A stretch of 64,000 nt of DNA from Lachnospiraceae bacterium (GCA_024690605.1 JAILOV010000062.1:62001-126000), one strand, 5' to 3'. Shown: positions 33,334 through 43,373, counted from the stretch's first letter. Notes: a model not told the origin generated them from the letters alone. Numbers and translations are program-made.

Positions 33334-35478
33334 TTGAGATCCGGATCGACTGAAATCACAGGCAGCCCCTGGGCAAGGAGGATCGCGGTCGCCATCGGCG
33401 TCGCGGTCAACTGCGGTCTGGCGTATGTTGTCAACCGGTCCGGTCTTCCGCTGCTTTTCGATACCGCGGGGACCATCTGCGTCGCCGCGCTGGCAGGTGC
33501 CTTTCCGGGCATGCTGACCGGCGTTCTGACCAATCTGCTGTGCGGCATCTTCAATCCCTATTCCGTTTTCTATACACTGATCAGCGTGCTCATCGCCATG
33601 TTCTGCTCGTGGTATGTTCACCGCTCCCATGCGGAAAAGAAGTCGGGGATCCTCCTGCTGGCTCTGATCCTCGGTCTGTTCAGCGGTGTGGCCGGCATGC
33701 TCTTCCAGTGGATCCTGATCGGCGGACCGCAGTTTGAAAGTGTCGCTGAGGCGGTCAGACTGCTGGGGCTGTCGGGGATCGGCTTTTTCTTCGGTTCGGT
33801 GCTCATCAATACCGCGAACAATCTGATCGACAAGCTGGTGATGACGATACTGGCTTTTCTGGTCATTTCCCTTCTGCCGCGGAGGATAAAGGACGCACTC
33901 AAAAACTGCGGATGGAAGCAGAAACCGCTGCCTGACCAGGTGCAGGATGAGTTCTACGGAATGCGGGACAAAAACTCCCTGAGTGTGCGGACGGCTGTGA
34001 TGCTGGTCTTCGCGTCCCTTGCGCTCACGGCCACCATGGCCTCGATCGTCATCAGCCTTTACTACGGCAACAAGAAACAGGAATACAGGGAAAACGCGGA
34101 GTATGCGGCCAGGCTTGCCGCCGGCGTCATCGATCCCGATAAGGTGGACGAATACATCGTGAACGGGGAAGAGGAACCGGGTTATACCGAGACGAGAGAA
34201 AAACTCAGGCAGATCCGCGACAACTCGCAGGGGGTCAAATATCTCTATATCCTCAAGGTGCGGGAAGACGGATGTTACATCGTCTTTGACCTGGATACAC
34301 CGGACACGCCCGCGTTGGAGCGCGGTTCCCGGCTGGAGTTCGAGGAAGCCTTCATGGATGATCTTCCGTCGCTGCTGGCGGGAGAGGAGATCGAACCGAT
34401 CGAGTCCGATGATGTCTCCGGATGGGTGCTCACGGCCTACCATCCCGTGCGGAATGCCGCGGGCAAGACTGTTTGCTACGCCGGCGCCGACGTTTCCATG
34501 CTCTATCTCTCCGGTTTCGTCAGGGATTTCCTTGTCAAAACGATCCTGATCTTTTCCGGCTTTTTCATCCTGGTCCTTTCCTACGGTCTGTGGGTCACGA
34601 AATACTACTACATCTTTCCGGTCGTCAGCATTACCCGGGTGGCCAAGGGGTTTGCCGAGAACACCTCGGATCAGAAGGCACTCGATGAAAATGTGCGAAA
34701 GATCAAGGATCTGTCGATCCACACGGGCGACGAGGTGGAAGAACTCTATCAGTCACTGAACCGGATGTCCGCCGACATGGCGGAGCAGGTGCGCAGGATC
34801 CGCTACTATGCAGCGGAGACCGCCAGCATGCAGAACGGTCTCATCATCACCATGGCGGATATGGTGGAAAGCCGTGATTCCGACACCGGTGCGCACGTGC
34901 AGAAGACGGCGGCCTATGTGCGGATCATCCTGGAAGGGCTGAAGAAAAAGGGATACTACACCAAAAAGATCACGCCCAATTACATCTCGGATGTGGAGAT
35001 GTCCGCACCGCTTCATGATGTCGGCAAGATCAATATTCCGGACGCCGTTTTGAACAAGCCCGGGAAGCTGACGGAGGAGGAATACGAGATCATGAAGACG
35101 CACACGACCGCAGGCAAGAGGATCCTGGAGAACGCGATCAACACCGTGCACGGCGGGAGCTATCTGCGGGAGGCCAGGAACATGGCGGCCTATCATCATG
35201 AACGCTGGGACGGCAAAGGCTATCCGGAGAAGCTCCACGGCGAAGTCATCCCGCTCTCCGCGCGCGTGATGGCGGTGGCCGACGTGTTTGACGCGCTGAC
35301 TTCGAAACGTGTCTACAAGCCGCCGTTTTCTCTGGAAAAAGCACTGGAGATCATTCAGGATGGATCCGGTACGCAGTTTGATCCCAAGTGTGTCGAGGCC
35401 TTGATGGATTCACTGCCCGAGGTCAAGGTGGTGCTCAAAAAATATAACAATTACCGCGAGGAGAGAAACCTGTCATGA
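33334..35478 (+). CDS. HD-GYP-type membrane signalling protein
   Basis: A 714-aa protein likely to degrade cyclic di-GMP. It has an N-terminal multi-helix membrane region (about residues 12-190), a second membrane pair flanking an extracellular sensor (about 215-425), a HAMP-like linker, and an HD-GYP domain with H561-D562 in the HDVGK motif and HHERWDGKGYP near residue 624. I choose TTG 33334 with GGGAGGA four bases upstream; a TTG at 33322 lies before that site. Its stop overlaps the start of the following kinase (ATGA), so the three signalling genes form one unit. Confidence 0.85.
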   Translation: MRSGSTEITGSPWARRIAVAIGVAVNCGLAYVVNRSGLPLLFDTAGTICVAALAGAFPGMLTGVLTNLLCGIFNPYSVFYTLISVLIAMFCSWYVHRSHAEKKSGILLLALILGLFSGVAGMLFQWILIGGPQFESVAEAVRLLGLSGIGFFFGSVLINTANNLIDKLVMTILAFLVISLLPRRIKDALKNCGWKQKPLPDQVQDEFYGMRDKNSLSVRTAVMLVFASLALTATMASIVISLYYGNKKQEYRENAEYAARLAAGVIDPDKVDEYIVNGEEEPGYTETREKLRQIRDNSQGVKYLYILKVREDGCYIVFDLDTPDTPALERGSRLEFEEAFMDDLPSLLAGEEIEPIESDDVSGWVLTAYHPVRNAAGKTVCYAGADVSMLYLSGFVRDFLVKTILIFSGFFILVLSYGLWVTKYYYIFPVVSITRVAKGFAENTSDQKALDENVRKIKDLSIHTGDEVEELYQSLNRMSADMAEQVRRIRYYAAETASMQNGLIITMADMVESRDSDTGAHVQKTAAYVRIILEGLKKKGYYTKKITPNYISDVEMSAPLHDVGKINIPDAVLNKPGKLTEEEYEIMKTHTTAGKRILENAINTVHGGSYLREARNMAAYHHERWDGKGYPEKLHGEVIPLSARVMAVADVFDALTSKRVYKPPFSLEKALEIIQDGSGTQFDPKCVEALMDSLPEVKVVLKKYNNYREERNLS

Positions 35479-38081
35479 ACGAAAAGCAAATCAGGGATGA
35501 GCTGTCGCAGACATCGCACATCGTGATCCTCATCAGCTACACGATCCTGTCCGTCATTCTGATCGGGGAATCTCTTCTGCTGGGGTGGGAGACCTGGGCG
35601 CTGATCCTGATCGCCGTGGGCCTGTGCATCGCGTGGATCCTTCATATCCGGCAGACCCTGAGCACCTACACCAGACAGTGGATCTATTCCGTGATGATGA
35701 TGGCGACGTTTTTCTTCTACGGGATCCATCCGACGTCGACCTATGATCTCTGCGGCGTCATGGGCGCCGTCATCATGATCTACTCCATGACCGGGGTGGA
35801 GGCGCTGATCTATCTCTGTCAGGGAACCTATATCGTGACCTTCCTCTACGGGATCATTGCCATGGCTCACGGCGGAGAGGCACTGGACGCGCTGATGATC
35901 ACGCGATCGCTCCTGCATGTGGGACTCATTCTTCTCATGGGCAGGATCGCGCGTGTCATCATCGACCGGTGGGGATCGATCCTGAGCAGGGTGAAGGGAG
36001 AATCCTTTGATCTGAAAAGGCAGATCGAACGTCTCAACGATTTCCTGGTGAACATCTCCCATGAGATCCGGACGCCGGTCAATGCGATCATCGGTCTGGC
36101 GGGTGTCTGCGCCAAAGAGGAAACGAATGAGAAGATCAGGGGGGATCTTGCCTCCGTTTCCGATGCCGGAAAAAAGATCGGCGAGCTGATGGGGGATATC
36201 CTGGACTATTCCGAGATCGATATGAACCGGCTGGCGGTCAGCACCGAGGAGTATATGCTGTCCTCCCTCATGAGCGATATCGTCGTGGAGATCACGCCGC
36301 ACATGAACGAAGAGGTGGAGCTGGTGATCGATGTGGATTCCGGCATCCCTTCCGTCATGCGCACGGATGTCGGCAAGCTCAAGAAGATCCTGAAGCATCT
36401 GATCGACAATTCGATCAAGTATACCAGAGAGGGCGGCATCTACGTGCATCTGTTCGCCGAACGGAGAGATTACGGCATCAACCTGTGTATCGAGGTGTCC
36501 GACACCGGGATCGGCATGAGCGCAAAGGAGATCGAGCGGGTGTTCGATCGTTTCTTCCAGGCCGATTCGGGAAGGGCAAGGACCACGAGCGGCCTGGGAC
36601 TCGGCCTTTCCATCGTGAACGGTTTTGTGCGGAGCCTGAACGGTTTCCTCACGCTGGAGAGCGAACCGGGGAAGGGAACTTCCGTCCGGGTCAGCATTCC
36701 GCAGGAGATCGTGGACGATCAGAAATGCATGAGCCTCAAAGCCTCCTCGGAACGGACGGTGGGCTCCTATTTCCATTTTGAGAAATATCCGCATCCGCAG
36801 GTCAGACACTACTACAACGCCATGGTCCGCGATCTGACGATCGGTCTGGATGTGAAGATGCAGCGGGCGGACAACATCGAAGGATTCCGGAAATTGGCCC
36901 GAGCGACACATTTCACGCATGTCTTCGTCGGCAAAGAGGAATATGAGGAGGATGTAGAATTCTTTGAGGAACTGGCAAAGGAAACGCTGGTGGTGGTCGT
37001 TGCCGATCATTCGTTCAGACCGGGCAGGAACACAAATGTCCGCGTTCTGTACAAGCCGTTCTACTGCTTCCCCGTGATCGCCTTCCTGAACAAGATGAAG
37101 GGCGAGGAAGAGGAGGAAGAAGGCAGACTCTACACGAGAGGTGTCAAGGCACTGGTGGTGGATGACGAGCCGATGAACCACATGGTCGCCAGGGAGGTCT
37201 TCGGCGAATACGGGATGGAGGTGCATTCGGTGATGTCCGGAGAGGACGCGATCACCGCCGTTTCCGATACGGATTATGATATTGTCTTCATGGATCACAT
37301 GATGCCGGGAATGGACGGTGTGGAAGCCATGAAGCGGATCCGTGCCAGGATGGGAAGACTGGGCAAGGATATGCCGATCGTTGCCCTGACCGCCAACGCG
37401 GTGAGCACGGCCAAGGAAATGTTCCTCAGAGAGGGCTTTGACGGCTTCATCGCCAAACCGATCGAGATCTTTGAACTGGAACGCGTGCTCAGAAAAGTGC
37501 TGCCGAAGTCCATGATCACGATCGAGGTGGAATCCGGTACGCACGGGGGATCGTCGGGAGCGGGGCCGTCCGCAGAGAACGGATCCTCGGGCGGCCCCTT
37601 CGCCGAGCTGGAAAACCACGGGGTGAACACAAAGACCGGCATGACCTTCTGCCAGAACGACCGGGAATTCTACGGGCAGATGCTCGCCCAGTACGGATCG
37701 GAGGGGGAGAAGAAGCATGCGGATCTGGACAGATATCTCGCTGCCGGGGATCTGAAGAACTATGAGGTGCTCATCCATTCGGTCAAGAGCAGTTCCAAGA
37801 TGATCGGCGCCATGGACCTGTTTGAGCGGGCGAGGCAGCTTGAGGAAGCGGCAAAGGCCGGTGACGGAGAGACGATCCGGCGGGATCACGGCGGCGTCAT
37901 GGCGGACTATGACGGGCTGACGGGCCTGATCCGGCTTCTGTTCGGCGGGCCGGCCGCGGGGGATGCGACAGACGGCGCCGGTGCTTCTCCGGATGACGAC
38001 ATCCTCGAGTTTGCTGCCGAGGAGGCGCCGGAGGACGGGATCACGGAATTTGTGCCGGAAGCGGGGGAGGAACCGGTATGA
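35475..38081 (+). CDS. Hybrid histidine kinase with receiver and HPt domains
   Basis: An 868-aa phosphorelay protein. Six hydrophobic helices (about 15-170) form the input. The dimerisation domain has H196 in NISHEIRTP. The kinase domain has N-box LIDNSIKYT, G1 DTGIGM and G2 GLGLGLS. A degenerate receiver (about 430-545) lacks the acidic pocket. The true receiver has D563/D564 and phosphoacceptor D607 (FMDHMMPGMDG). The HPt domain has H768 (IHSVKSSSKMIG). A 40-residue acidic tail ends it. It overlaps both neighbours by 4 bases. It should send phosphate by an internal four-step relay; its output regulator is not in the window. Confidence 0.88.
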   Translation: MNEKQIRDELSQTSHIVILISYTILSVILIGESLLLGWETWALILIAVGLCIAWILHIRQTLSTYTRQWIYSVMMMATFFFYGIHPTSTYDLCGVMGAVIMIYSMTGVEALIYLCQGTYIVTFLYGIIAMAHGGEALDALMITRSLLHVGLILLMGRIARVIIDRWGSILSRVKGESFDLKRQIERLNDFLVNISHEIRTPVNAIIGLAGVCAKEETNEKIRGDLASVSDAGKKIGELMGDILDYSEIDMNRLAVSTEEYMLSSLMSDIVVEITPHMNEEVELVIDVDSGIPSVMRTDVGKLKKILKHLIDNSIKYTREGGIYVHLFAERRDYGINLCIEVSDTGIGMSAKEIERVFDRFFQADSGRARTTSGLGLGLSIVNGFVRSLNGFLTLESEPGKGTSVRVSIPQEIVDDQKCMSLKASSERTVGSYFHFEKYPHPQVRHYYNAMVRDLTIGLDVKMQRADNIEGFRKLARATHFTHVFVGKEEYEEDVEFFEELAKETLVVVVADHSFRPGRNTNVRVLYKPFYCFPVIAFLNKMKGEEEEEEGRLYTRGVKALVVDDEPMNHMVAREVFGEYGMEVHSVMSGEDAITAVSDTDYDIVFMDHMMPGMDGVEAMKRIRARMGRLGKDMPIVALTANAVSTAKEMFLREGFDGFIAKPIEIFELERVLRKVLPKSMITIEVESGTHGGSSGAGPSAENGSSGGPFAELENHGVNTKTGMTFCQNDREFYGQMLAQYGSEGEKKHADLDRYLAAGDLKNYEVLIHSVKSSSKMIGAMDLFERARQLEEAAKAGDGETIRRDHGGVMADYDGLTGLIRLLFGGPAAGDATDGAGASPDDDILEFAAEEAPEDGITEFVPEAGEEPV

Positions 38082-40774
38082 TGAGGATATTCAATAAATC
38101 GAGCGAAGAGGCGCTCATCAGAACCTATCGTTCATCGATCCTGTCCTCCTGCGTGGCGCTTTTCTGTGTGGCTGCACTGGAGATCATCATGCTCGGCGCG
38201 TCCGCTCTCAACCCGGGACTGTACGGAGACTATCTGGTGATCTATCGCTGCCTTTATCTGATGCTGTTTGCCGTCTCGCTGGCCTGCGCGTTCCTGTGCC
38301 TTTATGTCCGCAGGGATTTTCCGAACCGGTACCGGATGCTGGGTGTTGGCTATCCGGTCGCGGCGGTCATCTTTTTCCTGTGGATCCTTGCGATCAGCTA
38401 CTATGATACAAAGGTCAACGGTGTCGCCGATCCGATCGCCTATATGACCTTTTCTCTGGCGGTCCCGCTTTGCTTCTACATGCCGGCGCCGCTGTATACC
38501 GTGATCTCCGTGGCTGCCGATGCGATGATGGCGCAGATCCTGTTCCTTGCGCCGGCATCCGCGGCGTCCATGCCCAACATGATCGTTTTCTTCTTTTTTC
38601 AGCTGGTCCTCGGCATCGGGTTTCTCCGGATCAAAAAGGATCTGACGGAGCAGATCATCGCTTCCGAAGCCAAGACGGCCGAGGTGGAGGAGATCTCCCG
38701 CGCGCAGAGCCATTTCTTCTCCAACATGAGCCATGAGATCCGCACGCCCATCAACACGATCATCGGGCTGAATGAGATGATCCTCAGGGAGAACGCCTCG
38801 GACGAGATCAACGAGGATGCAGAAAACATCCAGGCGGCCAGCAGGATGCTGCTTCATCTGATCAACGACATCCTTGACATGTCCAAGATCGAATCGGGCC
38901 AGATGCAGCTGAACGAAGCCCCCTATCACCCGGGGGACATGCTCTCGGATATCGTGGGCATGCTCTGGCTGCGTGCAAGGGAAAAGGATCTGGAATTCCA
39001 TATCGACATCTCGCCGGAGATCCCTGCCGTGCTCTACGGGGATGAGGTCAGGATCAAGCAGATTCTGATCAATGTGCTGAACAATGCGATCAAATACACG
39101 CAGGAGGGCTCGGTGAAGCTTTCCGTTCATTGCAAACGGGATGACGCCGGCGGTGCGGTGATCACCTATGCAGTCAAGGACACCGGGATCGGGATCAAAA
39201 AGGAGAACCTGCCTTATCTTTTCACGGCGTTCAAACGGGTGGACGAGGAAAAGAACAAGCATATTGAGGGAACGGGTCTGGGACTCTCCATTGTCAAACA
39301 GATGGTGAACATGATGAACGGCACCATTTCCGTCAACAGTGTCTACACCAAGGGCTCCACGTTCCTGATCGAGATCCCGCAGAAGATCGTCAACAATTCC
39401 TATATCGGGGAGATCGATCTGGAAAGAAGACGGCGGGAAAAGAAAGAACATATCTACGTAGAATCCTTTGAGGCACCGGAGGCCAGAGTGCTGGCGGTGG
39501 ATGACACGGCGGCCAATCTCATGGTGGTGCAGAAGCTTCTCAAGGCGACCCGCGTGCAGCTGGATATCGCTTCTTCGGGTGAAGAGGCGCTGAAAAAGAC
39601 GCTGGCGGAATCCTATCATGTGGTGCTGATGGATCACAAGATGCCGGAGATGGACGGTGTGGAGTGCATGCATGCCATGCGGAAGCAGACGGGCGGCCGC
39701 TGCCATGATGCCAAGATCATCGCGCTGACCGCCAATGCCGGGAGCGATATGGAGGCAAAGTATATCAATGAGGGCTTTGACGGCTATCTGCTCAAGCCCG
39801 TGACGGGAGATGAGCTGGAAAGCACCCTTTTCCGCTTCCTGCCCAGAGATCTGGTCACGGTGACGGGTTCCGCGGAGAAACTTGCCGAGGAGAGCACCGC
39901 CTGGCTTGATGACCACAGGAAAAAAGTGTCCGTCAGGATCACGACGGAAAGCGTGGCGGATCTGCCGGGTGAACTCATCGCAAAGCATAACATCGCCGTG
40001 CTTCCGCATACCGTGCAGACCGAACACGGTCTGTTCAAGGACGGCCTGGAGATCGATACCAGAGGGCTGCTGCCGCTCATGGAGAGCGGGTCTGAGGTGG
40101 TCCTGACAAAGGCTCCGTCACAGGAGGATCATGAGCGTTTCTTCTCAAGACAGCTGGATGAGGCAAACAATATCGTGCATATCTCGATCTCCAGCAAGCT
40201 TGCCGAGAGCGGCTGTATCATCGCCGAGAGGGCTGCGGACTGCTTTGAGAACGTGAGCGTTGTGGATACCGGACATCTCTCCAGCGGGCAGGGACTCATG
40301 GCGATCGAGGCGGCCAGACTTGCCGAGGAGGGACTGCCGCCCGAGGAGATCACGAAGGAACTGGATAAGATGAAGAGCCATGTCTACACCAGTTTCATTG
40401 TGGACTCCATGGATTTCCTCGCAAGACAGAAGCAGGTGAGCGAGCGGATCGCACGGCTGGCAGACGCTTTGATGGTGCATCCGGTCCTCGCGCTGAAGAA
40501 GGGCAGAATGGGTGTTTCCAGGATCTATTTCGGCTCCAGAGAGCGGGCCTGGGAGAGATACATCGCCTCTGTTTTCCGGGTGCCCGGCGTGATCGACAAA
40601 CGGATGCTGTTCATCACCTATGTCGGCATGACGGTGCGGGAGATCGAAGAGGTGCGCGCCATGGCGGAAAAATATGTCCGGTTTGACAAGGTCTATTACC
40701 AGAAGGCTTCGCCCGCCATCGCCGCAAACTGCGGTCCCGGGACATTCGGGCTGCTGTTCTTCACGAGATATTGA
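38078..40774 (+). CDS. Hybrid histidine kinase fused to a DegV domain
   Basis: An 898-aa protein joining a membrane histidine kinase to a full DegV (EDD-fold, fatty-acid-binding) domain. Helices occupy about 24-190; H219 is in NMSHEIRTP, kinase boxes follow (NNAIKYT, DTGIGI, GTGLGLS), then a receiver with D519 (LMDHKMPEMDG). Residues 617-898 match DegV/FakB: TTESVADLP, a TKAPSQEDH segment, ISISSKLAES and VDTGHLSSGQGLM. DegV proteins bind fatty acids or acyl phosphates. The fusion suggests lipid-state input or output for a phosphorelay (inference). The stop overlaps the opposite-strand phosphatase gene by 14 bp. Confidence 0.85.
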   Translation: MMRIFNKSSEEALIRTYRSSILSSCVALFCVAALEIIMLGASALNPGLYGDYLVIYRCLYLMLFAVSLACAFLCLYVRRDFPNRYRMLGVGYPVAAVIFFLWILAISYYDTKVNGVADPIAYMTFSLAVPLCFYMPAPLYTVISVAADAMMAQILFLAPASAASMPNMIVFFFFQLVLGIGFLRIKKDLTEQIIASEAKTAEVEEISRAQSHFFSNMSHEIRTPINTIIGLNEMILRENASDEINEDAENIQAASRMLLHLINDILDMSKIESGQMQLNEAPYHPGDMLSDIVGMLWLRAREKDLEFHIDISPEIPAVLYGDEVRIKQILINVLNNAIKYTQEGSVKLSVHCKRDDAGGAVITYAVKDTGIGIKKENLPYLFTAFKRVDEEKNKHIEGTGLGLSIVKQMVNMMNGTISVNSVYTKGSTFLIEIPQKIVNNSYIGEIDLERRRREKKEHIYVESFEAPEARVLAVDDTAANLMVVQKLLKATRVQLDIASSGEEALKKTLAESYHVVLMDHKMPEMDGVECMHAMRKQTGGRCHDAKIIALTANAGSDMEAKYINEGFDGYLLKPVTGDELESTLFRFLPRDLVTVTGSAEKLAEESTAWLDDHRKKVSVRITTESVADLPGELIAKHNIAVLPHTVQTEHGLFKDGLEIDTRGLLPLMESGSEVVLTKAPSQEDHERFFSRQLDEANNIVHISISSKLAESGCIIAERAADCFENVSVVDTGHLSSGQGLMAIEAARLAEEGLPPEEITKELDKMKSHVYTSFIVDSMDFLARQKQVSERIARLADALMVHPVLALKKGRMGVSRIYFGSRERAWERYIASVFRVPGVIDKRMLFITYVGMTVREIEEVRAMAEKYVRFDKVYYQKASPAIAANCGPGTFGLLFFTRY

Positions 40775-41558
40775 TCTCCTGTAAAACAGGACCGAAAGCG
40801 CCGGACGCGGAGACCGGTTCACCGCCTTCCTTCAGATGCGAGGTATCTCCGAGCGTCTGGAGGCGGAAGATCGCGTTGCCGTTGTAGCGGCGCTCTTCAT
40901 TCAGGACCGTGACGGCGGTCGGCGCGATGTAGATACCGTGCCACAGGAGCACGGGAGAGATGCCCAGAAGGCGCCCCACCAGGAGAAGCTCGGCACCCAG
41001 GTGGCAGAAGAAAAGAAGCGTCTCGTCGTCATCCGTCGGATGGAAATCATGATCGAAACCGGGCCGGTCATCGTCCGGGATCAGGGACGAAGCCGCCTCC
41101 TCCACGTGATAGTAGGCATCATTTCCGTGCCGGCGGTAGCCGTGTGAGGACATGAGCTCATCGAAGCCGCGGTACGCAGCCGGCGCGTTCTCCGGGATCT
41201 CCGGATTGGTCTGATAGAGCGGCGCCTCATACCAGTGATCCTTATCGAAGAACTGCGGCACCTGCGTGTAGTATTCCGGCGGGAGATCCCACGGGACATG
41301 CAGCCTGCCCGTCAGCGGATCCTCGATGCGGTAGCTGAACTCCCGAAGCCACGGAAGGGTCACGGCCTCACGGGACAGAAGCTTCAGGGCCGGCCGGGCC
41401 GTCGCCTGCGCCCGCCCGAAGGGGGAAACATAGATCTCCCGGATGTTCCTGATCGCCGCGATGCGCGGTGCCAGAAGCGCAGCTTCCCGCTGTCCCTTTT
41501 CGGTGAGATCATCGTGCTCATAGTCCGGATCGGCGTGTCGGATAAAGATCAGTCTCAT
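40761..41558 (-). CDS. Histidine phosphatase family protein
   Basis: A 265-aa protein of the phosphoglycerate-mutase-like (branch 1) superfamily. The first phosphate-binding motif is clear (FIRHADP), followed by EIYVSPFGRAQATA. The second catalytic-site His lies in FFCHLGAEL rather than the usual SHG, and a large insertion (about 85-175) separates the halves. The ATG at 41558 follows GAGGTG; a GTG 9 bases upstream has no ribosome site. Substrate unknown. It converges with the DegV-kinase gene. Confidence 0.8.
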   Translation of the reverse strand: MRLIFIRHADPDYEHDDLTEKGQREAALLAPRIAAIRNIREIYVSPFGRAQATARPALKLLSREAVTLPWLREFSYRIEDPLTGRLHVPWDLPPEYYTQVPQFFDKDHWYEAPLYQTNPEIPENAPAAYRGFDELMSSHGYRRHGNDAYYHVEEAASSLIPDDDRPGFDHDFHPTDDDETLLFFCHLGAELLLVGRLLGISPVLLWHGIYIAPTAVTVLNEERRYNGNAIFRLQTLGDTSHLKEGGEPVSASGAFGPVLQEINIS

Positions 41559-41591
41559 GCGGATCACCTCGTTTGCGGTTTTGTCACAGTG

Positions 41592-43373
41592 TCATTCCGT
41601 GACCGCCTCCAGTTCGGAGATATCCGGACGGACGGCCATCGAATAGTTGGTGTAGTAGACAACGAAGCCGGGATGCGCACCGTTCGGCTTTTTCACTTCT
41701 TTTTTCCGGACATAGTCGACCTCGACCTGTGTCTGTTCCCTGCCTTTGGAATAAAAGGCTGCCAGCGACGCGGCAAGCTCGAAGACATGATCCGGGATCT
41801 CCTGTTCGGTCCTGCCTTCCGTGCGCAGGATCACATGAGAACCCGGCATCTGCTTGGCGTGAAACCACCAGTCGCCTCCGGCGGCAAAACGGAAGGTCAG
41901 CCGGTCATTCTGCAGGTTGTTCTTGCCGACATAGAGATCGTAGATGACGCCGTCAAAGGGCGCGGTCCGGTAATGCAGAGGGAGACTCTTCTCCGCACGT
42001 TCTTTGCCCCTGCCGGCACCGGCGGATCTTCTGACATATCCCGAGGCGGCGAGTTCCTCACGGATCTCCTTAAGATCCGCCTCCGTTCTGGCGATGGAGA
42101 GTGCTTCCTCCACGCTTTCCAGATGGGCGATGTCGAGGCGCGTCTGCTCTGTCTGCACCGATAACGCCTCGGCAGTCCGCTTGAGCTTCTGATAGCGGTC
42201 GAAATAGCGAACGGCATTCTCCTGTGCGGAGAGCTGCGGATCCAGAGGGATCGTGAGGGGGGTGCCCGTGTGGTAGTCCTCTACGGTGACGGAGGAAGCC
42301 TTCGGATCCGCCTGCCACCCGTAGGTCTGCAGAAGCTCACCGAAGAGCCGGTAACGGTCCCGCTTCTCCGTGTCCGCCATCTGCTTCTCCTGCAGATCCA
42401 GCTTTTTCCGGCATCGTTCGAGGGAGGTGCCGAGCAGGTGACGCAGATCCGCTGAGCGCTGTCTGATGCGGTCGATCAGTGATTTTTCCCTGTAGAAGGA
42501 GCCGATCAGTTCACTCATGGAGGAACAGGGTCTTGCGGTCGCTCCGGGCGTGTCATCATAGAGCGTGAGAGCAAATGCGGCGTATTCCTGCGGGGTGTCG
42601 CCGATATAAACGGCGGTCGGCGAGAAAACTCCGTCGCGGATATGCTGCATCATGTCGGAAAACGAACGGAAAAGCCGGTCAAATTCGTCGTCCGTCAGGG
42701 CGATGGCCGATTTGTCCGCGTCGATGCCGGCCCGGTGGGCGATCTCCTGCGAAAGAATGGGGGAGAGCCCGCAGTAGGAAGCGTAGAGCGCCTTGTAAAC
42801 CGGCTGCCCCTTCCCGCGGATCGCCTGCTGGAAATTCAGCCGGTCGGCGGCTAACGGGATCTCCTTGTTCTGCGACGGGACAAAATAGTGTCGGCCGGGA
42901 AGCACTTCCCGGACGGAACTCATCGAGGCGCTTACCCTGCGGATGCTGTCGATGACCGTGTCCACGCTGTCGGTCAGGATGATGTTGGAATACTTGCCCA
43001 TGAGTTCGATGATAAGGATATGGGTCTGCCTGTCCCCCATCTCATCCAGCCCCTCGATGCGGATGCGGAGGATCCGTTCAAAATCCGGCTGGGTGACATC
43101 GAGGATCCGGCCGCCCTGCAGATGCTTGCGCAGCAGCATGCAGAAGGCGGGAGCCTGCATCGGCCCCTGCTTGTTTTCTTCCGTGAGATAGACCAGCGGG
43201 AGCGAGGCGCTTGCGGAGAGCACAAGACGAAGCGGCCTGCCGGATCCGGCAGGCTTGACGGTGAGATAGAGCTCGTCACTCTCGGTCTGCGTGATCTTGC
43301 TCACTCTGCCGCCGTTCAGCTTCTGATTCAGTTCCTGTGCGAGGGCCGCAACGGTCACACCGTCAAACGCCAT
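41592..43373 (-). CDS. rqcH: Ribosome quality control protein RqcH (NFACT/Rqc2 family)
   Basis: RqcH binds peptidyl-tRNA on split 50S subunits and drives C-terminal alanine tailing of stalled nascent chains. The 593-aa protein begins at ATG 43373 after AGGAGGAG, giving MAFDGVTVAALAQEL; the frame stays open 93 bases upstream without a ribosome site. It has the NFACT-N domain, helix-hairpin-helix, a central coiled coil (about 280-415) and the NFACT-R domain (VGKNNLQNDRLTF, AGGDWWFHAKQMPGSHV). Older annotations call this fibronectin-binding protein; that is less likely the primary role. Confidence 0.92.
   Translation of the reverse strand: MAFDGVTVAALAQELNQKLNGGRVSKITQTESDELYLTVKPAGSGRPLRLVLSASASLPLVYLTEENKQGPMQAPAFCMLLRKHLQGGRILDVTQPDFERILRIRIEGLDEMGDRQTHILIIELMGKYSNIILTDSVDTVIDSIRRVSASMSSVREVLPGRHYFVPSQNKEIPLAADRLNFQQAIRGKGQPVYKALYASYCGLSPILSQEIAHRAGIDADKSAIALTDDEFDRLFRSFSDMMQHIRDGVFSPTAVYIGDTPQEYAAFALTLYDDTPGATARPCSSMSELIGSFYREKSLIDRIRQRSADLRHLLGTSLERCRKKLDLQEKQMADTEKRDRYRLFGELLQTYGWQADPKASSVTVEDYHTGTPLTIPLDPQLSAQENAVRYFDRYQKLKRTAEALSVQTEQTRLDIAHLESVEEALSIARTEADLKEIREELAASGYVRRSAGAGRGKERAEKSLPLHYRTAPFDGVIYDLYVGKNNLQNDRLTFRFAAGGDWWFHAKQMPGSHVILRTEGRTEQEIPDHVFELAASLAAFYSKGREQTQVEVDYVRKKEVKKPNGAHPGFVVYYTNYSMAVRPDISELEAVTE

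Noticed and set aside
35451-37889. 812-codon minus-strand open frame opposite the hybrid kinase
   Set aside because: His/Asp-rich translation typical of the antisense of Met/Ile/Val codons; the plus frame has all kinase and receiver motifs.
38132-40027. 631-codon minus-strand open frame opposite the kinase-DegV fusion gene
   Set aside because: Same antisense pattern; no domain signature and no start signals.
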